Part shown: one piece after another, positions 53,954 through 63,072 of the stretch
How positions within the stretch are numbered: position 1 is the stretch's first letter
Layout: every line of letters begins with the position of its first letter
Origin: JAJFUV01 sp964384215
GTDB taxonomy: Bacteria > Acidobacteriota > Terriglobia > Bryobacterales > Bryobacteraceae
Reading direction: 5' to 3'
DNA length: 64,000 nt
NCBI GenBank assembly: GCA_964384215.1
Contig: CAYLLB010000018.1
Coordinates: 1 to 64,000 of the forward strand
The notes under the pieces: generated by a model
The model's database searches: none
Told to the model about the DNA's origin: nothing
Seen by the model: the letters and a program-made list of their open reading frames with translations, nothing else
Translations under genes and position numbers: made by a program

Positions 53954-54501
53954 TGAAACGCCTGTTTACGCTGGCGCTGCTGCTTGGCGGAGCTCTGTGG
54001 GTGGGCGCGGCGGACAAGCCGCGCGTCAGCCGGGCGGCTTTGGCGCCCCTGGAGAGGTCCTTCGACCAGCGTCTGGATGGATGGAGCGTCGACGAGCCGG
54101 TGATGCTGCTCGGCACGACGCGCGGCGTGTATCTGGAAGGATACGGGGCGGTCTTCACGGCGGAAATGAACCTCATGCCCGGCCCGACGATTTCTCCCTT
54201 TCAGCCGACTATTCGCAAGGAGAGCATCGTTCGCGTTCATCAGAGAAAGGTGGAGCGGCTGCCGAGGCTGCGCGAACAGATGAAGGAGATGCTGGTGGCC
54301 AGCGCCCAGTCGCTGGATACCGTGCCGCTGGATGAGAAGATCGTCGTCGGTGTCACGCTATTTCACTATTCCTGGGAAGATGTGAGCGGCGTGCCGGCCC
54401 AGATCGTCATGCAGGCGCAACGGCGGTTGCTGGTGGACTACTCGCTCAAACGTATTGATCGTGCCGCGCTCGAAGCCGGCATCCGGACCGAGGAACTCTA
54501 G
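53953..54501 (+). CDS. Secreted protein coupled to the anti-sigma factor, unknown
   Basis: A 182-residue protein with a signal peptide (MKRLFTLALLLGGALWVGA). The mature part is mixed alpha/beta (SFDQRLDGWSVDEPVMLLGT; RGVYLEGYGAVFTAEMNLMP; KIVVGVTLFHYSWEDV). It ends in a helix (LLVDYSLKRIDRAALEAG). No family is recognised, and it lacks a lipobox. Its ATG overlaps the anti-sigma stop (TGATG) and its stop overlaps gspE's GTG. That position suggests a periplasmic partner of the anti-sigma factor or an assembly factor of the secretion machine. Confidence 0.7.
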   Translation: MKRLFTLALLLGGALWVGAADKPRVSRAALAPLERSFDQRLDGWSVDEPVMLLGTTRGVYLEGYGAVFTAEMNLMPGPTISPFQPTIRKESIVRVHQRKVERLPRLREQMKEMLVASAQSLDTVPLDEKIVVGVTLFHYSWEDVSGVPAQIVMQAQRRLLVDYSLKRIDRAALEAGIRTEEL

Positions 54502-56144
54502 TGCCCATGCGCCTCGGCGAGATGCTCATCGAACGGCGGCTCATCGAGCCGGAGGACCTGGACAGGGCGCTGGAGATCCAGAAGGAACGGAGCGAGAAGA
54601 TCGGCAAGATCCTGGTCGATCTGGGCTTCATCGCCATGCACGACGTGCTGGCCACGCTATCGGATCAGCTCGCCATCCCGCTGGTTACAATCGAGGCGGC
54701 GCCGCCCTCCGATCCCACCCTCGACGGCCTTGCGCCGCGCTTCCTGCGCCAGTCGCGTTGCTTGCCGGTGGAGCTAAAGGATTCCACGCTCACCCTGGCC
54801 ATGGCGGACCCGCTGGACTTCGAGACCATCTCGGCCGTGCGCGGTTTCACGGGTCTGAAGGTTGAGCCGGTGCTGGCCAGCGAACAGGAAATTCTGGATG
54901 CCGTCGACAAGTACTACGGCGAAAGCGAGAAGCAGGAGCAGGAGATTGAAGGCGATGCCGCGGCGGCCAGCGAGGACCTGGAGCACCTGCGCGACATGGC
55001 CAGCGAGGCGCCCGTCATCCGCCTGGTGAATGCCATGATCGCCCAGGCCGTGGAGAAGCGCGCCAGCGACATTCACATCGAGCCGTTCGAGAAGGAGTTC
55101 CGCGTAAGATACCGCGTGGACGGCGTGCTCTACCCGCAGGACGCCCCGCCCCGCGAACTGAAGGCCGCCGTCATCAGCCGTGTCAAACTGATGGCCAAGC
55201 TGAACATCGCCGAGCGGCGCCTGCCGCAGGACGGCCGCATCAAGATCAAGATCCTGGGGCGCGAGGTGGACCTGCGCGTCTCCACGCTGCCCACTCTTTA
55301 CGGCGAAAGTGTTGTCATGCGCCTGTTGGATCGATCGGCGGGCGATTTCTATGATCTTCTGAAGCTTGGCTTCGACGACAAGATGCTCCGCCGCATGGAG
55401 TACTTCACCTCGCTGCCGCACGGAATCTTCCTGGTCACCGGTCCCACGGGCAGCGGTAAGTCGACCACACTCTATTCGGCGCTCAAGCGCATTAACCAGA
55501 CCGACAAGAAAATCATCACCATCGAGGACCCGGTCGAGTACCAGATGGACGGTATCAACCAGATCCACGTGAATCCCCAGATCGGGTTGACGTTTGCCAG
55601 CGGCTTGCGCCACATCGTGCGCCAGGACCCGGACGTCATCATGGTGGGCGAAATCCGCGACCGCGAGACGGCCGACATTGCCATCCGGGCCGCGCTCACC
55701 GGACACTTCGTCTTCTCGACCCTGCATACCAACGATGCGCCCAGCGCCATCACGCGCCTCACCGACATGGGCGTGGAGAGTTATTTGATTACATCCTCGG
55801 TTACGGCGGTGCTTGCGCAGAGATTGGTGCGGGTCATTTGCCGGAATTGCAAGACTGAGGCGGGCGAGCGCATGACGCCGCTCGGAGAGCGTATCACCAC
55901 TTATCGCGGCGCCGGTTGCGATCAATGTTACGGCTCCGGCTTCACTGGCCGCGTGGGTATCTTCGAGCTGATGGAGATCGACGACGAGATCCGCAAGCTG
56001 ATCATGGAGAACGGGGACGCCGTGGCTATCACGGCCGTGGCGCGGCGCAACGGGATGCGCAACCTGCGCGAGGACGGTTGGCTGAAGGTGCGCGAGGGCG
56101 TCACAACTCCCGAGGAAGTGATGCGCGTCACCCAGGAATTCTGA
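54501..56144 (+). CDS. gspE: Type II secretion ATPase GspE
   Basis: A hexameric assembly ATPase for pseudopilus extension. It is 547 residues. N1/N2 domains occupy about 1-160 (LGEMLIERRLIEPEDLDRAL is the MshEN-type lead). ASDIHIEPFEKEFRVRYRVDG is at 188-208, Walker A GPTGSGKS at 314-321 (K320), the Asp box IIMVGEIRDRETA, and the zinc tetracysteine C-x2-C...C-x2-C (VICRNCKTE, GCDQCYG) at about 450-475. GTG 54501 is favoured by an AGGA 6 nt upstream; ATG 54507 is the alternative. Stop overlaps the gspF start (TGATG). Confidence 0.94.
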   Translation: MPMRLGEMLIERRLIEPEDLDRALEIQKERSEKIGKILVDLGFIAMHDVLATLSDQLAIPLVTIEAAPPSDPTLDGLAPRFLRQSRCLPVELKDSTLTLAMADPLDFETISAVRGFTGLKVEPVLASEQEILDAVDKYYGESEKQEQEIEGDAAAASEDLEHLRDMASEAPVIRLVNAMIAQAVEKRASDIHIEPFEKEFRVRYRVDGVLYPQDAPPRELKAAVISRVKLMAKLNIAERRLPQDGRIKIKILGREVDLRVSTLPTLYGESVVMRLLDRSAGDFYDLLKLGFDDKMLRRMEYFTSLPHGIFLVTGPTGSGKSTTLYSALKRINQTDKKIITIEDPVEYQMDGINQIHVNPQIGLTFASGLRHIVRQDPDVIMVGEIRDRETADIAIRAALTGHFVFSTLHTNDAPSAITRLTDMGVESYLITSSVTAVLAQRLVRVICRNCKTEAGERMTPLGERITTYRGAGCDQCYGSGFTGRVGIFELMEIDDEIRKLIMENGDAVAITAVARRNGMRNLREDGWLKVREGVTTPEEVMRVTQEF

Positions 56145-57352
56145 TGTCAGGCTACTACTTCAAGGCGGTGACTTCGACCGGCGACTTGCGCACCGGCGTG
56201 CTGGCGTGCGACACGGAAACCGCGGCCGCCAAGGAACTGCGCCGCCAGGGGCTCACGCCCGTCTACATCGGCTTGGAACCCAAGAAGGGATTCCAGATCA
56301 AGCTGCCGAAGTTCGTCCGCGGCAAGCGCCGCGATGTGCTCTTCTTCACGCAGGAGCTTTCCACGTTGATCAACGCAGGCGTGCCGCTGGATCGCGCGCT
56401 TTCGATCACGAGCGAACTCACCGAGCATGACAGCTTCCGCTCCATCGTGTTGGACGTGCTCCGCGTGCTCAAAGGCGGCAAGAGCCTGGCCGACAGCCTC
56501 GCCACGCATCCGGACTATTTTTCGGAGCTGTTCGTGAACATGGTGCGGGCCGGCGAAGCCAGCGGCTCGCTTGGCGTGGTGTTCGAGCGCCTTTCGGAAT
56601 TCGAGCGCAACCGGGACGAGCTACGCGGCTACATCATCAGCTCGATGGTCTACCCGGCGTTGCTCACGCTGGTCGGCATCGCATCGATCGTGATTCTGAT
56701 GACTTTCGTGGTGCCGAGATTCGCCGCCGTGTTCGAAGAGTCGCGCATGAGGATGCCGCTGCCCACCAAGATCCTGATCGAGACCAGCCGCGTCGTGCAA
56801 ACATACGGATGGGCCGCGCTGGCGGCTGCGGCGGCAGTGGCCGTGGCGCTCTATTCCTACATCCGGACGCGGGCCGGCCGGCTGTGGTGGGACTCGCTGC
56901 GCCTGCGGTTACCCTTGATCGGCGATGCTTTGCGGAAAGCTGAGACGGCGCGTTTTGCCCGCGCCATGGCCACCCTGATCGCCAATAGCGTCCCCCTGGT
57001 GCAGTCCATCGGGATCGCGGGCGCCATCCTCAACAACAAACGGATCGCGGGATCCCTCGAAATCGTTTCGCAGGGCGTGAAACGCGGCGAAGGTCTCGCC
57101 AATCCGCTGCGCCGCGCCGGCGAGTTTCCACCGCTGGCCGGCCACCTGCTCAGCGTAGGCGAGGAAACCGGCCGGCTGGATCACATGTTCGCCCGCATGG
57201 CCGACATCTACGAAGCCGACACGCGCGCGGCCATCAAGCGCTTCACGTCTTTGTTCGAGCCGATGCTCATTCTGGTGATGGGCGTGGTCGTGGGAGCGTT
57301 TATCCTAAGTATGTTGCTGGCTATCACCAGCATTAACGAAGTGGCGGTGTGA
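56144..57352 (+). CDS. gspF: Type II secretion inner-membrane protein GspF
   Basis: The platform protein under the ATPase. It is 402 residues. Two homologous T2SSF domains: the first has FFTQELSTLINAGVPLDRAL and KSLADSLATHPDYFSELFVNMVRAGEASGSLG. The second has ARAMATLIANSVPLVQSIGIAG and RAGEFPPLAGHLLSVGEETGRL. Three membrane helices lie at about 170-190, 218-240 and 375-396. Start ATG 56144 overlaps the gspE stop; gspG follows after 3 nt. Confidence 0.95.
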   Translation: MSGYYFKAVTSTGDLRTGVLACDTETAAAKELRRQGLTPVYIGLEPKKGFQIKLPKFVRGKRRDVLFFTQELSTLINAGVPLDRALSITSELTEHDSFRSIVLDVLRVLKGGKSLADSLATHPDYFSELFVNMVRAGEASGSLGVVFERLSEFERNRDELRGYIISSMVYPALLTLVGIASIVILMTFVVPRFAAVFEESRMRMPLPTKILIETSRVVQTYGWAALAAAAAVAVALYSYIRTRAGRLWWDSLRLRLPLIGDALRKAETARFARAMATLIANSVPLVQSIGIAGAILNNKRIAGSLEIVSQGVKRGEGLANPLRRAGEFPPLAGHLLSVGEETGRLDHMFARMADIYEADTRAAIKRFTSLFEPMLILVMGVVVGAFILSMLLAITSINEVAV

Positions 57353-57355
57353 GCT

Positions 57356-57793
57356 ATGAACAGGAAACGAAAAGATAGACGGCGGTCGGGCGTCACCCTG
57401 ATCGAGATGCTGGTGGTGGTGACCATCATCGCGCTGTTCGCGGCGCTGGTTGCGCCCAGCATGTTTAAGCAAAGCGACAAGGCCCGCGTGACCGCGGCCC
57501 GGGTGCAAATTCGCAATTTCGTCGGCGCCCTGGGCCAGTACAAACTGGACACCGGCGTTTTCCCTACTACCGAGCAAGGCTTGCAAGCCCTGCGAACGGC
57601 GCCCCCGGGCGTGACGAACTGGCAGGGCCCCTATCTTCCGCAGGAAGTTCCCATGGATCCATGGGGCCATGCTTACATTTACAAGTATCCCGGTGAGCAC
57701 GGCGACGAGCCCGACATCATCTCGTACGGCGCCGATGGTCAGCAGGGCGGGGAAAGCATCAACGCCGACATCGTGAGTTGGAAGAGCCAATAG
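57356..57793 (+). CDS. gspG: Major pseudopilin GspG
   Basis: The main pseudopilus subunit. It is 145 residues. A basic leader ends at G12, followed by V13-T-L-I-E17, the prepilin peptidase site with the conserved Glu+5, and a hydrophobic helix. The globular part has GQYKLDTGVFPTTEQGLQAL, GPYLPQEVPMDPWGHAYIY and DIISYGADGQQGGES, which in GspG holds the Ca2+ loop. The stop TAG overlaps the GTG of the next gene. Confidence 0.95.
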   Translation: MNRKRKDRRRSGVTLIEMLVVVTIIALFAALVAPSMFKQSDKARVTAARVQIRNFVGALGQYKLDTGVFPTTEQGLQALRTAPPGVTNWQGPYLPQEVPMDPWGHAYIYKYPGEHGDEPDIISYGADGQQGGESINADIVSWKSQ

Positions 57794-58290
57794 TGCCTGT
57801 GTTGTCCAGCCCGTCCGCGTCCCGGCGTGGAGTGACCCTGATCGAGATGGTGGTCGTGATGACGCTCCTGGGGCTGCTGGTGAGCGTCACGTATCCCTCG
57901 ATCGCTACAGGAGTCGATTCGCTGCGGTTGAACTCGGCGGCGGAATCCATTGCCAGCTTCATGAATGCCGGGGTGAACCACGCCGAGCGGAGGCGCGTCC
58001 CCGTGATGGTCGAAGTTTCCAAGGATGACAATGCGCTGCGGATGAGTTCCACCGAGACGGACTGGACACGAAAGCTGGAGATGCCGGACGGCATCGTAGT
58101 GCAGAGCGTGGAGCCGGCCCCGCCCGCTCCGCCGGAGTACGAGAATCGCCTGTTCCGCTTTGTGCTCTATCCCGGCGGGACGCCGCCGCGCATTGCCGTG
58201 ACCATCGAGAACCAGCGGCGAGCCAGGCGCATCGTACGCCTCGACCCGGTGACCGGCGTGCCGCAGATCGAAAGGACGGTGGCGCCATGA
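57793..58290 (+). CDS. gspH: Minor pseudopilin GspH-like
   Basis: A 165-residue protein from GTG 57793, overlapping the gspG stop. The prepilin cleavage is G13|V14 with Glu+5 E18 (RRGVTLIEMVVVM). A helix plus beta-rich globular part (AAESIASFMNAGVNHAERRR; VPVMVEVSKDDNAL) follows, as in the GspH/FimT fold. It is one of the tip pseudopilins. The spot in the operon directly after gspG supports the name. Overlaps gspI by 4 nt. Confidence 0.88.
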   Translation: MPVLSSPSASRRGVTLIEMVVVMTLLGLLVSVTYPSIATGVDSLRLNSAAESIASFMNAGVNHAERRRVPVMVEVSKDDNALRMSSTETDWTRKLEMPDGIVVQSVEPAPPAPPEYENRLFRFVLYPGGTPPRIAVTIENQRRARRIVRLDPVTGVPQIERTVAP

Positions 58291-58718
58291 AGCGCCGCGG
58301 ATTCACGCTGCTCGAAGTCATCGTCGCCAGTTCCATCATGGCGATCGCCGTGGTGGGCCTGCTCGCCGCGATCAGCACTTCGATGAGAGGCGCCTCCCGG
58401 CTCACCGAATACGACCGCGCATCGCTGGTGGCGCAGCGCAAGATGGACGAATTGCTCGCGAATCCGCTGCTGCGTCCCGGCGTCCGGCTGGAAGGCGCGC
58501 TGGATCAGACCCAAACCGGAGGGCTCAACGGCGGATGGGCCGCCCATACCTCGATTTTCGAGGCCCCGCCGCAGGCCGCGCCGGGCACCCCGTACCTGAT
58601 GCGGATCGGGCTTCAAGTCTGGTGGCAGCGCGGCGAGCTGAAACGCACCTTCGACATCGAGGCGTTCCGCCGCGGTATTCTCCGCCGCGGCGATGTCCCG
58701 GAGGCGCCCGCGCCATGA
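58287..58718 (+). CDS. gspI: Minor pseudopilin GspI-like
   Basis: A 143-residue protein. Cleavage site G5|F6 with Glu+5 E10 (MKRRGFTLLEVIVASS), then a hydrophobic helix and a beta part of about 100 residues (RASLVAQRKMDELLANPLL; YLMRIGLQVWWQRGELKRT). The AQRKMDELL motif is typical of GspI. The start overlaps the gspH stop by 4 nt (ATGA) and the stop overlaps gspJ. Confidence 0.88.
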   Translation: MKRRGFTLLEVIVASSIMAIAVVGLLAAISTSMRGASRLTEYDRASLVAQRKMDELLANPLLRPGVRLEGALDQTQTGGLNGGWAAHTSIFEAPPQAAPGTPYLMRIGLQVWWQRGELKRTFDIEAFRRGILRRGDVPEAPAP

Positions 58719-59455
58719 GATCTCCCGGGGAACGCGGCCTCACGCTCATGGAAGTGCTCATCGCGGTGTCGCTGGTGGGCCTGATGTCGATCGGCATCCT
58801 GATGTCCATCCGCGTGGGACTCAACGCCATGGACAAGACCAACAAGAGGCTCATGGCCAACCGCCGGGTATTGGGAGCGCAACGCATCCTCGAACAGCAG
58901 GTGATGGGGATCATGCCGGCTAAGGCCGAGTGCCGGGTGGCGCCCGATCGGCCAGGCGTAATGATGGTGTTCTTTCAGGGCGAGATGCAGTCGATGCGCT
59001 TTGTTAGCAGTTATTCGATCCAGGAGGCGGGAAGGGGCTATCCGCGGATCCTGGAATTCCAGGTAATCCCCGGCGAGAATTTCGAGGGCGTGCGGCTGGT
59101 GGTGAATGAATCGCTGTACAGCGGTCCGCTGTCCACCGGCGCTTCGTGCTTGGGACCTTCGACGGATCCCGCCTTGGGTGGCCAGGTTCCGCTCTTCCGT
59201 CCCATCCAGGTGGGGACGCAGTCCTTCGTGCTGGCGGACCGCTTGAGTTACTGCCGTTTTGCCTACCTGGAATCCCGGCCCGAGCCTGAAATCGCCCGCT
59301 GGACCCCACGCTGGGTGCTGTCGAAGCTTCCCCAGGCCATCCGCGTGGAGATGGCCCCGCTTGAAGAAGACGCAGCGAAGCTGCAGCCGTTGTCGGTGAC
59401 GCTGCCGCTGCATGTGAATCGCGATGTGCTGGCACCATATACGAATACGCGCTAG
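58715..59455 (+). CDS. gspJ: Minor pseudopilin GspJ-like
   Basis: A 246-residue protein. G8|L9 with Glu+5 E13 (GERGLTLMEVLIAVSLVGLM). The globular domain is rich in strands (VAPDRPGVMMVFFQGEMQS; GTQSFVLADRLSYCRFAYL), and a segment about IRVEMAPLEEDAAK near the end is common in GspJ. The start ATG 58715 overlaps gspI (ATGA). The 3' end overlaps gspK by 32 nt, which implies tight coupling. Confidence 0.85.
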   Translation: MRSPGERGLTLMEVLIAVSLVGLMSIGILMSIRVGLNAMDKTNKRLMANRRVLGAQRILEQQVMGIMPAKAECRVAPDRPGVMMVFFQGEMQSMRFVSSYSIQEAGRGYPRILEFQVIPGENFEGVRLVVNESLYSGPLSTGASCLGPSTDPALGGQVPLFRPIQVGTQSFVLADRLSYCRFAYLESRPEPEIARWTPRWVLSKLPQAIRVEMAPLEEDAAKLQPLSVTLPLHVNRDVLAPYTNTR

Positions 59456-60422
59456 AGCCTGCCGGAGGCGGGGTGCCGCGCTGCTCACCGTGCTTTGGCT
59501 TTCCGCCGCCCTCGGCGCGATTGCCTTCGCCGTGGCCAATTCGGTGCGCGCCGAAACCGAGCGCGCTTCCACTTATTCCGAAGGCGTGCGCACTTACTTC
59601 CTGGCTTCGGGCGCGTTGGACCGCGCGCTGCTCTATATGCTCTGGGGCGGCGCGGCCAGGAACCCGGACGGAAGCCCGCGGTATTACGCGCCTCCCATGT
59701 CGCGGTTACACTTCGCATTCCCGACCGGTGAGGCGGTAGTCGAAATCATCCCGGAATCCTCCAAGATGAATCTAAACGCTTCATCGCCGGAGGATTTGCT
59801 GCGCCTGGTGACAGCCGCGGGCGCTCCCATGGACCGCGCCCAGGAGATCGTGCGGGGCATCCTGGACTGGCGCATGCCGGCCCCGTCGGGTCTGCAGACG
59901 CAGTTTGACCAGTATTATCTTTCGCTCACGCCGTCTTTTCGGTCCCGTCATGCGTCATTTGAAGAGGTTGAAGAATTACTCCTTGTGAAAGGCATGACCC
60001 CGGAATTGTTCTACGGTGGCTACCATCCCGAGCCCGACGGACGCCTGCTCCCGCACGGCGGCCTGCGCGACTGCTTGTCGGTCTATGGCGCGACAAGCCA
60101 GTTCGATGTCAATACGGCCGATCCGATTCTGCTCGCGGCCGTCGGGCTATCTCCTGCTCAAGTTGCTGCCGTGATCGAAGCACGCAACCGCGCGCCCTTT
60201 CGCGATATGAAGCAGCTTGAGGGGCTGGGTCCGGCGGCGGCTCGGCTGGGAGTGGGTGGCGAGGTGATGTACACCTTGCGGGCCACGGCGCGGCTTCGAG
60301 TGACGAACGGGCAGTTATCAGATACGCGGCGGTCTGTGGCGGCGCTGGTGAAGTTCTTGCCCCGCGAGTACGAGGACCGCTATCACATCCTACGGTGGTA
60401 TGACGACGTATGGGTTCGCTGA
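59424..60422 (+). CDS. gspK: Minor pseudopilin GspK-like
   Basis: A 332-residue protein. Basic lead then G17|A18 (CRRRGAALLTVLWLSAALGA). The usual Glu+5 is replaced by Thr22, as is normal for GspK, which caps the pseudopilus tip. The large alpha domain follows, with SKMNLNASSPEDLLRLV and SQFDVNTADPILLAAVGLSPAQVAAVIEAR, the two SAM-like helix-hairpin repeats of GspK. Start 59424 is inside gspJ; the stop overlaps the next gene by 13 nt. Confidence 0.88.
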   Translation: MCWHHIRIRARACRRRGAALLTVLWLSAALGAIAFAVANSVRAETERASTYSEGVRTYFLASGALDRALLYMLWGGAARNPDGSPRYYAPPMSRLHFAFPTGEAVVEIIPESSKMNLNASSPEDLLRLVTAAGAPMDRAQEIVRGILDWRMPAPSGLQTQFDQYYLSLTPSFRSRHASFEEVEELLLVKGMTPELFYGGYHPEPDGRLLPHGGLRDCLSVYGATSQFDVNTADPILLAAVGLSPAQVAAVIEARNRAPFRDMKQLEGLGPAAARLGVGGEVMYTLRATARLRVTNGQLSDTRRSVAALVKFLPREYEDRYHILRWYDDVWVR

Positions 60423-61729
60423 AACGAACGGACCTTGGCCGCTGGCTGGCCATCGGCTCCGGAGTCGGGATCGAGATCCTGGGTGACCAGTTGCGCGTGG
60501 TGGTGGTGCGCGTGCGCCCCGGAGGAGCCGTCGTCCTGGGGGCCGCTTCGATCGAGCATTTCCGCACACGCCCGGCGGCCGAATGGGGTTCTGAGTACGC
60601 AGAATTTCTCAAGCACACAGGCGCGTCCCACCTGGCTGCTTCCGTTCTACTGCCGCGCGGAGAACTGGTAGCCCGGCAAGTAACCCTGCCCGGTGTGGAA
60701 GCGAAGGATCTCGACAGTGCCATTCGCTACCAGATCGACTCCCTGCATCCGTATGCGGAAGACAACGTGATCTGGGATTCCGAGCGATTGCCCATGCCAG
60801 GCTCCCTGCTGGTGGCGATTACGCAGCGTGAGACGGTGGAGCGTTACAGCGAACTGTTCGCTCAGGCCGGCATCAAGGTGGCCGGTTTCACTTTTTCGGG
60901 CGCGGCCCTCTATTCGGCCTCCCGGCTGCTCGCGCAACCGGACCCGGATGGCTTTGTGGCCTTGGAAGAACGCAAGGGCGAAGTGGAAGCTTACGGGGAG
61001 AGTCCCACCGAGCCGGCCTTCTCGGCGCTCTTCGATACGACGCCGGAGCGAGTGGTGCCGCTGGCCTCATCGCAGTTGCGCTTGGCTCCCGGCGCCGAAC
61101 CGCTCGGTTTCGCTGACATTCTGCCGGTCCCGCGCCGGGCGCCGGATGCGTTTACGGTTGCGGACTGGGCGCTGGCCTATGCGACGGCGCTCGCCGCCGC
61201 CTGCCCCCGCGGCGCGCTGAAGGTCAACCTGCTTCCCGTCGAGAATCGCAGCACAACCTCGCGCGCAATGTACATTCCGACGGCCGTGCTGGCCGGAGTG
61301 CTGCTGATCCTGGTGGTTGTTCTCCTGGTGCAGTCCATGCTTGCGGACCGCCGGTACCTGGCGGTTGTGGAGTCGGAGATTGCGCGCCTGGAGCCTGAGG
61401 TGAAACGCTCGCAGGCGGCCGAAAAGGCGGCGGAGCAGGCGAGGGAGCGCGTCATTCAGCTCGATAACTTCCGCATCCGTCCCAAGAACGACCTGGACGC
61501 TCTGCACGAATTGACGCGCCTGTTCGCGCCACCCATCTGGCTTGAAGGCATCGATCTGAGCCGCGAAACCGTCACCTTGAGCGGAGAAGCCGACCAGGCT
61601 GCCGGGTTGCTGAAGACGCTGGACCAATCCAAGTTCTTCCGTAACTCGGAATTCACCAGCCCCATCTCGCGAGTGGGCGCCGGGGAAATCTTCCGCATCC
61701 GCACGCAGCGCCGGGGGGTGATCCAATGA
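60410..61729 (+). CDS. GspL-like inner-membrane protein (PilM plus PilN-like)
   Basis: A 439-residue protein combining two parts. Residues about 10-270 are an actin-fold PilM/GspL cytoplasmic domain (LRVVVVRVRPGGAVVLGAAS, AASVLLPRGELVARQVTLPG, AIRYQIDSLHPYAEDNVIW, LLVAITQRETVERYSELFAQAG). Residues from about 270 look like PilN: the KVNLLPVENR motif, membrane helix at about 288-310, and a coiled coil plus ferredoxin-like periplasmic domain (IWLEGIDLSRETVTLSGEAD). The GspL fold equals PilM-PilN joined, so this is the expected single-gene form. It is coupled to gspM by ATGA. Confidence 0.88.
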   Translation: MGSLKRTDLGRWLAIGSGVGIEILGDQLRVVVVRVRPGGAVVLGAASIEHFRTRPAAEWGSEYAEFLKHTGASHLAASVLLPRGELVARQVTLPGVEAKDLDSAIRYQIDSLHPYAEDNVIWDSERLPMPGSLLVAITQRETVERYSELFAQAGIKVAGFTFSGAALYSASRLLAQPDPDGFVALEERKGEVEAYGESPTEPAFSALFDTTPERVVPLASSQLRLAPGAEPLGFADILPVPRRAPDAFTVADWALAYATALAAACPRGALKVNLLPVENRSTTSRAMYIPTAVLAGVLLILVVVLLVQSMLADRRYLAVVESEIARLEPEVKRSQAAEKAAEQARERVIQLDNFRIRPKNDLDALHELTRLFAPPIWLEGIDLSRETVTLSGEADQAAGLLKTLDQSKFFRNSEFTSPISRVGAGEIFRIRTQRRGVIQ

Positions 61730-62328
61730 CCATCAGCGCGCGGGACAAGCGTACGCTTCTGCTGTTCTCGCCGGTGGCGGCGTTGCTTGCCATCCTGGCG
61801 ATCTACCGGTGGGCCTCTCTGTGGAAGAGCAACACTGAAGAGTCCGCCACGCCGGTCATGTCCGTAGCCGCGGCGGAAAAGCGGCTCGCGCGCTACCGGC
61901 AGGTGGCGGCGGCGGTGGATGTGCGGGAGGCGACTCTCAAGCGCCTCAACACAGCCCTGGCGGAGCGCGAGAAGGGCATCATCCGCGCCGAGACCGCCGC
62001 GCAGGCGCAGGCGCAATTGCTGCAGGTGGTGCGCCGGATCGGCAAAGCGCAGGCGCCTCCGATCGACCTGCGCTCCACCGAACTGGGCCAGACGCAGCCG
62101 TTCGGCGCCTATGGCCAGACGTCCGTGAGCGTCATGTTCGAATGCCGCATCGAGCAATTGGTGAACCTGCTGGCCGACCTGACGGCGCAACCCGAGCTGG
62201 TGTCGCCTTCGGACCTGCGCATCACCAGCGGCGACCGCAAGCGCAAGACCGTTCAGGTGCGGCTGACCATCGCCGGCGTGGTGCCGCGCGCGCTGGTTCC
62301 TGAAAAGAAAGGAGGTCCGGCGTTTTGA
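61726..62328 (+). CDS. GspM/PilO-like inner-membrane protein
   Basis: A 200-residue protein with one N-terminal membrane helix (about 8-25, LLLFSPVAALLAILAIYRW), a coiled coil (AEKRLARYRQVAAAVDVREATL...), and a ferredoxin-like C-terminal domain (VSVMFECRIEQLVNLLADLT, KTVQVRLTIAGVVPR). This layout is that of GspM or PilO, partners of the preceding GspL-like protein. Start ATG 61726 overlaps its stop by 4 nt; the stop overlaps the next gene's TTG. Confidence 0.82.
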   Translation: MTISARDKRTLLLFSPVAALLAILAIYRWASLWKSNTEESATPVMSVAAAEKRLARYRQVAAAVDVREATLKRLNTALAEREKGIIRAETAAQAQAQLLQVVRRIGKAQAPPIDLRSTELGQTQPFGAYGQTSVSVMFECRIEQLVNLLADLTAQPELVSPSDLRITSGDRKRKTVQVRLTIAGVVPRALVPEKKGGPAF

Positions 62329-63050
62329 AAAAGCGGCTCCTGCTGTTGGATTTGGCGCTCATCGGCCTCATCGTGCTCGCCGGATTGCGGCTGCGTTCGA
62401 TGGGGCAGGCCCTCGCCGCCCGTGAAGATGCACTGCGCCGCGGCGCTCCGGCGCGCGTAGTTGCCAAGCCGGAGGCCCCGATCGCGAAAGTGGTTCCCTT
62501 GGTTGCCGCCGAGTATGTCGAGGTGGCACAGAAAATGCTGTTCGCGCCGGATCGCAACCCGAACGTGATCGTGGAAGCCGCGCCCGTGAAAGTCATGCCG
62601 CCCTTGCCGGTGGCCCACGGGACCATGGAGTTGGGCGGCGTGATGATGGCGCTTCTCAGCGAGAAGCCGGCTATGCCGCACCGCGCCTACACGGCGGGAG
62701 ACACCGTCGGCGCGTTCAAGCTGCTGGCCATCTCGCGCGACGAATTGACCTTGGAGTGGGAAGGAAAGAAGATCACCCGCCGCCTGGCTGAGCTGATGGA
62801 AGCGCGTGCGCGGGCGGGCTCGCCGGGCGCGGCGGCTCAAAACGATGCTCCGGCGGCCGCGGCCGCCGGAGCGGCTCCGACCACGATAAGCAATACGACG
62901 CCGGGTCAGCCGGGCATCCAGCTCGACACCGACGTGCGCGCCTGCCAGCCCGGCGACACCGCGCCCGATGGCACCATCAGCGATGGGTACAAGAAGATCA
63001 TGCAGAAAACGCCTTTCGGCAATATGTGCCGCTGGCAAGCCATCAAATAG
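62325..63050 (+). CDS. GspC/PilP-like protein with C-terminal TPFG motif
   Basis: A 241-residue protein starting at TTG 62325 with GGAGG 9 nt upstream. N-terminal membrane helix (LLLDLALIGLIVLAGLRL), linker, then a small homology-region-like beta module (MELGGVMMALLSEKP...YTAGDTVGAFKLLAISRDEL), as in GspC HR domains that bind the secretin. An Ala/Pro-rich stretch (about 168-190) leads to a C-terminal part with two Cys and the motif QKTPFGNMCRW. The assignment to GspC rests on position and the HR-like module and is not certain. Confidence 0.7.
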   Translation: MKKRLLLLDLALIGLIVLAGLRLRSMGQALAAREDALRRGAPARVVAKPEAPIAKVVPLVAAEYVEVAQKMLFAPDRNPNVIVEAAPVKVMPPLPVAHGTMELGGVMMALLSEKPAMPHRAYTAGDTVGAFKLLAISRDELTLEWEGKKITRRLAELMEARARAGSPGAAAQNDAPAAAAAGAAPTTISNTTPGQPGIQLDTDVRACQPGDTAPDGTISDGYKKIMQKTPFGNMCRWQAIK

Positions 63051-63072
63051 GAAAGTTAGAGAGGATTTGCGC

